The notes under the pieces were generated by a model that ran no database searches, was not told the origin of the DNA, and worked only from the letters and a program-made list of their open reading frames with translations. Of a DNA stretch of 9,719 nucleotides, positions 5,613-9,719 are shown one piece after another. Numbering within the stretch: position 1 is the stretch's first letter; each line of letters begins with the position of its first letter. The position numbers were made by a program, and so were the translations under genes. Where the stretch lies: contig CASFMG010000004.1 of assembly GCA_949295755.1 (NCBI GenBank), positions 1 to 9,719 on the forward strand, written 5' to 3'. Source of the stretch: an uncultured Christensenella sp. Its GTDB lineage: Bacteria; Bacillota; Clostridia; Christensenellales; UBA1242.

Positions 5613-7235
5613 TTAAATATAATTATCTGGCAAGTCATTTTCAAATAAAATAACATCACCTTGTTTAACAAGATTTTTTAATTTATCTTTTGCATCATCT
5701 AAACTTTCAACAAAAATTATATTATTTTCATTAAAATTACCATTTTTTAGACCTTTTAAAAGTGCGTCCTTATTTGTTACATTTACAACAATCACTTTGT
5801 TTGCAACTTGTGAAATTTTTAAGCCTAAATCAACATTAGCATTGTATTGTTCCTCCCCTAGTTCAACAAGTCCCGGCGTTACAATAATTTTGTCGCCGTC
5901 AAAAAGTTTTAGCGTTTCAAGTGAAGAAGCACTGCTTTCGACTGATGCATTGTATGAATTATCAATAATTATTAAACCATTTTCGTTTATTAGTTCTAAT
6001 CTATGAGCAACAGGTTTAAGCGAACTTATTGCTCCTTTTATTTGAGTTGAGTTTACTCCTAACTTATAGGCAAGCCCAGCAGACACTGCAATGTCTTCTA
6101 GATTGTGTTTACCTAAAAGTTTTGTTGAACATTCAACAGTGTTATTATCAATCACAAGGTCAAAAGTTGAGCCACTGCTCGAAACTTTTATATTTTTTAT
6201 GTTGGCAAATAAATTATCACCATTAAGTCCACATAAAATTTTTTCCGCATTACATTCTTTGTACATTTTTAAACAGCCTTCATTATTTGCATTGAAACAA
6301 ACAATACCATCACTTATTGCCTGCATAAGTTCTTTTTTTGCCTTGTAAACATTTTCTTTTGAACCAAAAGTTGCAAGGTGTTGATTACCCACGCTTGTTA
6401 TAATAGCATGTTTTGGTTGTATAAGTTTACACAAATAACTGATGTCGCCAATTTGTCTTGCACCCATTTCCGTTATCAACACTTCGTGTTCTGGTTTTAA
6501 GTATGAATTGACAACTTTTGTAAGCCCCATCGGTGTATTAAAACTATGTGGACTCATACAAACATTATATCTTGTTGCTAGCATAACATTTAAAATGTGT
6601 TTTGTTGTTGTTTTTCCATAACTTCCTGTTATTCCAATTTTTATTAGATTGTTATATTTTTTTAATTTCTTCTTTGCTTTTGTTATATAAAATTGTCTAA
6701 ACAAAAATTCCATTGGAACACAAATAAAATGGCAAACAGGAACTGCTACGGGCAAAAATATTGGAGTTAGTGCAACAATTCCAAATTTAACAAAAGGAAC
6801 ATATTCACTAAATAGTGCGATTAGACAAAAGGTAATTCCCGTCATAACTAAAAACACAACAAAAGTTAGTCTATTCATTCTTTTTGTTTGTTTTAGTGGT
6901 GTTTTATTTGGTACTTTAAACACATTTATAATAAACACAGTACAAAAATAGAAATAAAATATAAGTCCAATATAAGAATAATAATCCCCGTATCCATCTA
7001 ATAGAGCATTAGTTACCAAAATGCAAGCAATAGACAAAAATGAAAGCATTGTAAGTCGTCCAACATAACTTGCTTTTGTTTCTTTTAGCCAAGCCCTATA
7101 CCCATTTATTTTATAGCCACTTAGTTGAATAACGTGCAAAAATCTTGCAGATAAAAAACACATTACTACGCCATTTATTGCAGAAAGAGCAACTGCAATT
7201 ATTAAATGTAAATTATTACCATTAAAAAAACCCAT
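5613..7235 (-). CDS. Membrane-anchored MurF-like Mur ligase
   Basis: A 540-residue Mur ligase. The ligase part is MurF-like: P-loop GITGSYGKTTTK (201-212), EMGAR (256-260), NQHLATFGS (284-292), HNLEDIAVSAGLAYKLG (377-393), HRLE (411-414) and DNSYNAS (425-431), close to the MurF pattern DDSYNAN. ELGEE (458-462) follows, but with TPGLVELG where MurF usually has GDMLELG. The first ~195 residues are not the UDP-MurNAc-binding domain of normal MurF. They hold about five hydrophobic segments (near 9-31, 61-80, 86-107, 122-142, 148-176) and a Lys-rich linker (187-193). The expected reaction is ATP-driven addition of D-Ala-D-Ala to a muramyl peptide, but a lipid-linked or different acceptor is possible. 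It starts 3 nt after the hydrolase stop, with AAAGGA inside that gene's end, and precedes ddl. This supports a shared wall function. I leave the symbol blank because the substrate is uncertain. Confidence 0.85.
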   Translation of the reverse strand: MGFFNGNNLHLIIAVALSAINGVVMCFLSARFLHVIQLSGYKINGYRAWLKETKASYVGRLTMLSFLSIACILVTNALLDGYGDYYSYIGLIFYFYFCTVFIINVFKVPNKTPLKQTKRMNRLTFVVFLVMTGITFCLIALFSEYVPFVKFGIVALTPIFLPVAVPVCHFICVPMEFLFRQFYITKAKKKLKKYNNLIKIGITGSYGKTTTKHILNVMLATRYNVCMSPHSFNTPMGLTKVVNSYLKPEHEVLITEMGARQIGDISYLCKLIQPKHAIITSVGNQHLATFGSKENVYKAKKELMQAISDGIVCFNANNEGCLKMYKECNAEKILCGLNGDNLFANIKNIKVSSSGSTFDLVIDNNTVECSTKLLGKHNLEDIAVSAGLAYKLGVNSTQIKGAISSLKPVAHRLELINENGLIIIDNSYNASVESSASSLETLKLFDGDKIIVTPGLVELGEEQYNANVDLGLKISQVANKVIVVNVTNKDALLKGLKNGNFNENNIIFVESLDDAKDKLKNLVKQGDVILFENDLPDNYI

Positions 7236-7238
7236 AGT

Positions 7239-7946
7239 TTATTCCTTTATAAATATTAAACAATCTCTAACAAATTCTTCGCTGTTTTGTATATAAGCAA
7301 AATGTCCAAAATTTTTGTATATTTTCAATTTTGAATTTTTAATAAGTTTATTATATTTTTTTGCCATATAAAGTGGCGTTTCTCTGTCTAAACTTCCATA
7401 AATTAAAAGTGTTTTGCATTTTATATTTTTTGCCAAATCACTCAAATCTTTACTAACTATGTTTGAAAAAGTTTTTTTCATTACAGAACTTAGACCAATA
7501 TAATCTTTTGACCCAACAACGGCATTTTTATTAAAAAACTTTATAATTTTATATTTTGTTTTTCTTAAAAATATTTTAAATTGTTTTGGCCGTATCCCTG
7601 CTCCACCTGTTATAATCAACTTATCAACTTTATTATAACTATTTGCTAAATAAATTGCAACTCTTGAACCGAAAGAATGACTTATAATAATATATTTATT
7701 GATATTTAGTTCTTTTAAAACAAGTTTAACTGCATTTGCATAGTCTTCAACACACCAAGGCGTTTTTGGTTCTTGACTTTCGCCAAAAGGTGGAAAATCA
7801 ATTAAAATGTTTGTAGCCTTAATGTTTTGTGCAACAAACATAAAACTGTTAATATTTCCACCCCAACCGTGAAGATATACAATATTTTGCTTGCCACTGC
7901 CAACCACTTTATAATTTACAAGTGTACCATTATAACTAATATTCAT
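7239..7946 (-). CDS. Alpha/beta hydrolase
   Basis: A 235-residue single-domain alpha/beta hydrolase. The oxyanion region is HGWGG (26-30). The nucleophile elbow is SHSFGS with Ser91, Ser replacing the more usual first Gly. The acid is Asp187 in YGSLDRETP (183-191), and the base is His215 in NFGHFAY (212-218). All catalytic residues are present, so it should be active as an esterase, lipase-like or amide-cleaving enzyme. The substrate cannot be told. There is no signal peptide. It starts 25 nt after rimI and ends 3 nt before the membrane Mur ligase, so it is very likely co-transcribed with them. No clear Shine-Dalgarno precedes its ATG, which suggests weak or coupled translation. Its place between t6A and wall genes hints at an envelope role, but that is inference only. 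Confidence 0.87.
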   Translation of the reverse strand: MNISYNGTLVNYKVVGSGKQNIVYLHGWGGNINSFMFVAQNIKATNILIDFPPFGESQEPKTPWCVEDYANAVKLVLKELNINKYIIISHSFGSRVAIYLANSYNKVDKLIITGGAGIRPKQFKIFLRKTKYKIIKFFNKNAVVGSKDYIGLSSVMKKTFSNIVSKDLSDLAKNIKCKTLLIYGSLDRETPLYMAKKYNKLIKNSKLKIYKNFGHFAYIQNSEEFVRDCLIFIKE

Positions 7947-7971
7947 ATAATGTATTTATGATATTTAAGTG

Positions 7972-8409
7972 TTATTGTTGCAAATTGTAAAACATAATAA
8001 GTGCCGTGTCATTGTCTTTATAATAATTTAATCTTTTTGAAATAACTTTAAATTTAAGTTTTGTGTATAAATTAAAAGCATTTAAGTTTTTTGATTTAAC
8101 TTCAAGTGAAACGGTTTTTTTATTGTCAACAGCGTATTTTTTTATTTTTTCTATTAAAATAGTTGCAAGTCCTTGATTTTGATACTCTTTTTTTGTTGCA
8201 ATGCTCAATATGTTTACATCGTTTAATGTATTAAGTGCAATAACATAACTTGTTAATACCATATCAATAAAAACGCCAAAACAAATATAATTTTTGCTAT
8301 TTAAACAATCTTTAAGTTGACTTATTGAATAGCTTTCATTTTTAAATTGTTCTTTTGATATTGCAAAAATTTCATTTAAAAAACTATCATCAATTCTTTT
8401 TATTTGCAT
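7972..8409 (-). CDS. rimI: Ribosomal protein bS18-type N-acetyltransferase RimI
   Basis: A 145-residue GNAT acetyltransferase. RimI acetylates the N-terminus of ribosomal protein S18, using acetyl-CoA. The acetyl-CoA loop is YQNQGLATILI (76-86). NAFNLYTKLKF (110-120) and the RLNYYKDND stretch followed by ALIM near the C-terminus are RimI-like. Glu103 and Tyr115 fall at the numbers given for the catalytic pair of Salmonella RimI. I choose ATG 8407-8409, with AGGA seven bases upstream. The in-frame TTG at 8413-8415 is too close to that site. The gene overlaps the end of tsaB by 20 nt, which supports co-expression; rimI commonly sits beside tsaB. A relaxed-specificity GNAT is the alternative. 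Confidence 0.87.
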   Translation of the reverse strand: MQIKRIDDSFLNEIFAISKEQFKNESYSISQLKDCLNSKNYICFGVFIDMVLTSYVIALNTLNDVNILSIATKKEYQNQGLATILIEKIKKYAVDNKKTVSLEVKSKNLNAFNLYTKLKFKVISKRLNYYKDNDTALIMFYNLQQ

Positions 8410-9037
8410 TTTCAAGTCCTATTTCTGCCTGAGATTTTCTTAAATAAATTGGCAAAAGTTTGTTTTCTTCTGTAAAGTCATTGTTTTCAATTTTATTTAG
8501 TGCAAAAGACATTAGTGCTTGTGGCGAAAATTCTATTTGATTTGTACTCATATCCAAATTATCTGATTTTAGTCCAACAATAGTTCCACTTAGTTCATTT
8601 ATGTTTTCGCCTGTCAACATTTGTGGCTCGGTTAATCTTTCGCCTTGGTTGTTATATTTACAAACAAAAATATTACCACTAAGTGCATCTAAAACACACC
8701 AAAATTCATTTTTTTTGTTTGTTTTAACAAATATGTGTGCCATAAGGTCTAACGAACAAATTGAAACAAGTTTTATATTTTTGTTTGCTGTATACATACC
8801 CTTGACAAGTCCTACACCTATTCGAATTCCCGTGAAAGAACCCGGTCCAACAACAACTGCCATTGTGTCTATGTTTTGAATTTTTACATTGTTTCTATTT
8901 AATATATCATTTGTGCAAACAAGCACATTTTCACTTTGCTTTGCACTGCTTTCTAGTGAAATGTAATCTGTTTTGTCATCATAAAATAACGCAACATCAC
9001 TATTAGAAAATGCTGTGTTTAGTGCTAAAACTCTCAT
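8390..9037 (-). CDS. tsaB: tRNA t6A biosynthesis protein TsaB
   Basis: A 215-residue TsaB, the inactive ASKHA-fold partner that binds TsaD and TsaE in the complex placing threonylcarbamoyl on A37 of ANN-decoding tRNAs. The N-terminus MRVLALNTA is typical. The signature GPGSFTGIRIGV (64-75) is intact. VLDALSGNIFVCKY (115-128) and the C-terminal PIYLRKSQAE (196-205) also fit. Size is near that of B. subtilis YdiC. The start ATG 9035-9037 overlaps the tsaE stop as ATGA, a classic translational coupling, so the upstream in-frame TTG (9044-9046) is rejected. The end overlaps rimI. tsaD, often the next gene, is not in the window. Confidence 0.94.
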   Translation of the reverse strand: MRVLALNTAFSNSDVALFYDDKTDYISLESSAKQSENVLVCTNDILNRNNVKIQNIDTMAVVVGPGSFTGIRIGVGLVKGMYTANKNIKLVSICSLDLMAHIFVKTNKKNEFWCVLDALSGNIFVCKYNNQGERLTEPQMLTGENINELSGTIVGLKSDNLDMSTNQIEFSPQALMSFALNKIENNDFTEENKLLPIYLRKSQAEIGLENANKKN

Positions 9038-9477
9038 TTTACCCAACCTTTTACGCCTATTTGAATTTTTCTTGTGTTGTCATCAATTTTTATAAAATTG
9101 ATTTCAACAAATAGTGCTGGCAAAAGTCCCTTAACATTTTCTGCCCACTCAACAATGCAAATACCTTTTAATTTTCTTAAATCAAAATATTCCATAAAAC
9201 CAAGTTCCATTGCTTCTTCTTTGCTTGAAAGTCTATACATATCAAAGTGGTATAGTGGCATTCTCCCACTTGTGTATTCATTCATAATTGTAAAAGTTGG
9301 ACTTGTAACAAGTTCGCTAATTCCAAGTCCTTCACAAAAACCTTTTGTAAAAGTTGTTTTTCCTGCCCCAAGGTCGCCTACAAGAGAAATAACAATAGGC
9401 GATTTTATGCTTTGTGCATAACTTTTTGCAATGTTTTTTGTCTGTTCTTCGCTGTTTGAAATTACTTCTATTTGCAT
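9034..9477 (-). CDS. tsaE: tRNA t6A biosynthesis ATPase TsaE
   Basis: A 147-residue TsaE, the small ATPase that regenerates the TsaB-TsaD complex during t6A synthesis in the cytosol. It shows Walker A GDLGAGKT (34-41), TSPTFTIMNEY (58-68), LYHFDMYRL (75-83) and the Walker B-like ICIVEWAE (106-113). These are the full family set at the usual length. The ATG at 9475-9477 has a perfect AAGGAG (9483-9488) five bases upstream. It is the first gene of the six-gene run and its TGA overlaps the tsaB ATG. A promoter lies just before it, though read-through from the PAP2 gene 66 nt upstream is also possible, since no hairpin terminator is visible between them. Confidence 0.95.
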   Translation of the reverse strand: MQIEVISNSEEQTKNIAKSYAQSIKSPIVISLVGDLGAGKTTFTKGFCEGLGISELVTSPTFTIMNEYTSGRMPLYHFDMYRLSSKEEAMELGFMEYFDLRKLKGICIVEWAENVKGLLPALFVEINFIKIDDNTRKIQIGVKGWVK

Positions 9478-9495
9478 CTTTTCTCCTTGCGAAAT

Positions 9496-9524
9496 AGTCT
9501 ATCATATTTATTTTAAAATGTAAA
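9496..9524 (-). promoter_or_regulatory. Promoter of the tsaE-tsaB-rimI-hydrolase-Mur ligase-ddl run
   Basis: On the minus strand, TTTACA (9519-9524) is followed after 17 nt by TAGACT (9496-9501) with the extended TG-A directly before it (9502-9504). Transcription would start near 9489, at the edge of the AAGGAG ribosome site of tsaE. This is a good housekeeping-type match and the only convincing promoter before the six genes. Confidence 0.55.
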
Positions 9525-9543
9525 CTTGATTAAATGCAAATAC

Positions 9544-9719
9544 TTATATCTTTTTTTTGTTGGTTTTAACATATCTTAAATAATAATTCACAATTAAAAA
9601 ACTCAAAATAAAGCCAACTAAAAGTCCGGCAATTAAATCCGTTATATAATGTTGACCAAAATACATTCGTGAAATTGCCACAAAAAACAAATATAAATAA
9701 ATTAAAAAAATATAAATAA
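9544..9719 (-). CDS. PAP2-family membrane phosphatase, C-terminal part (cut by window)
   Basis: The last 57 codons of a minus-strand gene are visible, reading open to the window edge and ending at TAA 9544-9546. A hydrophobic stretch leads into SRMYFGQHYITD, an exact match to the third PAP2 phosphatase motif (SR, five residues, His, three residues, Asp), with the catalytic His. A second membrane segment (LIAGLLVGFILSFLIV) and a Lys-rich tail follow. Family members dephosphorylate lipid phosphates such as undecaprenyl pyrophosphate or phosphatidylglycerophosphate. Which one applies cannot be told from this fragment. Its place before wall genes would suit undecaprenyl pyrophosphate recycling. 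The start and the first two motifs lie outside the window. Confidence 0.85.
   Translation of the reverse strand, partial: IYIFLIYLYLFFVAISRMYFGQHYITDLIAGLLVGFILSFLIVNYYLRYVKTNKKKI

Noticed and set aside
8601..8879. Plus-strand open frame opposite tsaB
   Set aside because: Complement of the conserved GPGSFTGIRIGV region; a shadow of a well-supported gene. The same holds for those opposite tsaE, spoIVA, ddl and the Mur ligase.

Overview
The window comes from a low-GC, spore-forming Firmicute, most likely a gut-type Clostridia. The evidence is the strong A/T bias throughout, AAGGAG/GGAGG ribosome-binding sites, a full-length spoIVA (found only in endospore formers), and normal use of TAA, TAG and TGA as stops. 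I see no transposase, integrase, rRNA, tRNA or CRISPR array.

Layout. (1) 1-~701: two tandem copies of a relatively G/C-rich repeat with a 396-nt period, holding hairpins and no convincing gene. (2) 825-1382 (+): a DUF402 protein with its own promoter. (3) 1402-2424 (-): a short cytosolic GH29 alpha-L-fucosidase convergent with DUF402. (4) 2536-4009/4011 (-): spoIVA, with a perfect 17-bp terminator after it and a sigma-E-like promoter before it. (5) 4166-4414 (+): an 82-residue orphan helix-turn-helix protein, divergent from spoIVA and ending inside a bidirectional terminator. (6) 9477 down to 4443 (-): a tightly packed run tsaE-tsaB-rimI-alpha/beta hydrolase-membrane MurF-like ligase-ddl, with a good promoter before tsaE. 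(7) 9544-9719 (-): the C-terminal end of a PAP2-family membrane phosphatase that runs off the window.

How the genes fit together. tsaE and tsaB make the tRNA t6A modification with TsaC and TsaD (not seen here), and rimI is their usual neighbour. The rest of the run is cell-envelope work: ddl makes D-Ala-D-Ala, a MurF-type ligase would add it to the muramyl peptide, and a PAP2 phosphatase lies just upstream. The MurF-like protein is unusual: about 200 residues with five predicted membrane segments stand where the UDP-substrate domain of ordinary MurF would be.

The most striking regulatory structure is a perfect 14-bp inverted repeat at the ddl start. It places the Shine-Dalgarno and AUG exactly in a 15-nt hairpin loop. 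The best leads are this hairpin, the membrane-anchored Mur ligase module, the orphan HTH gene with a palindrome over its promoter, and the tandem repeat.
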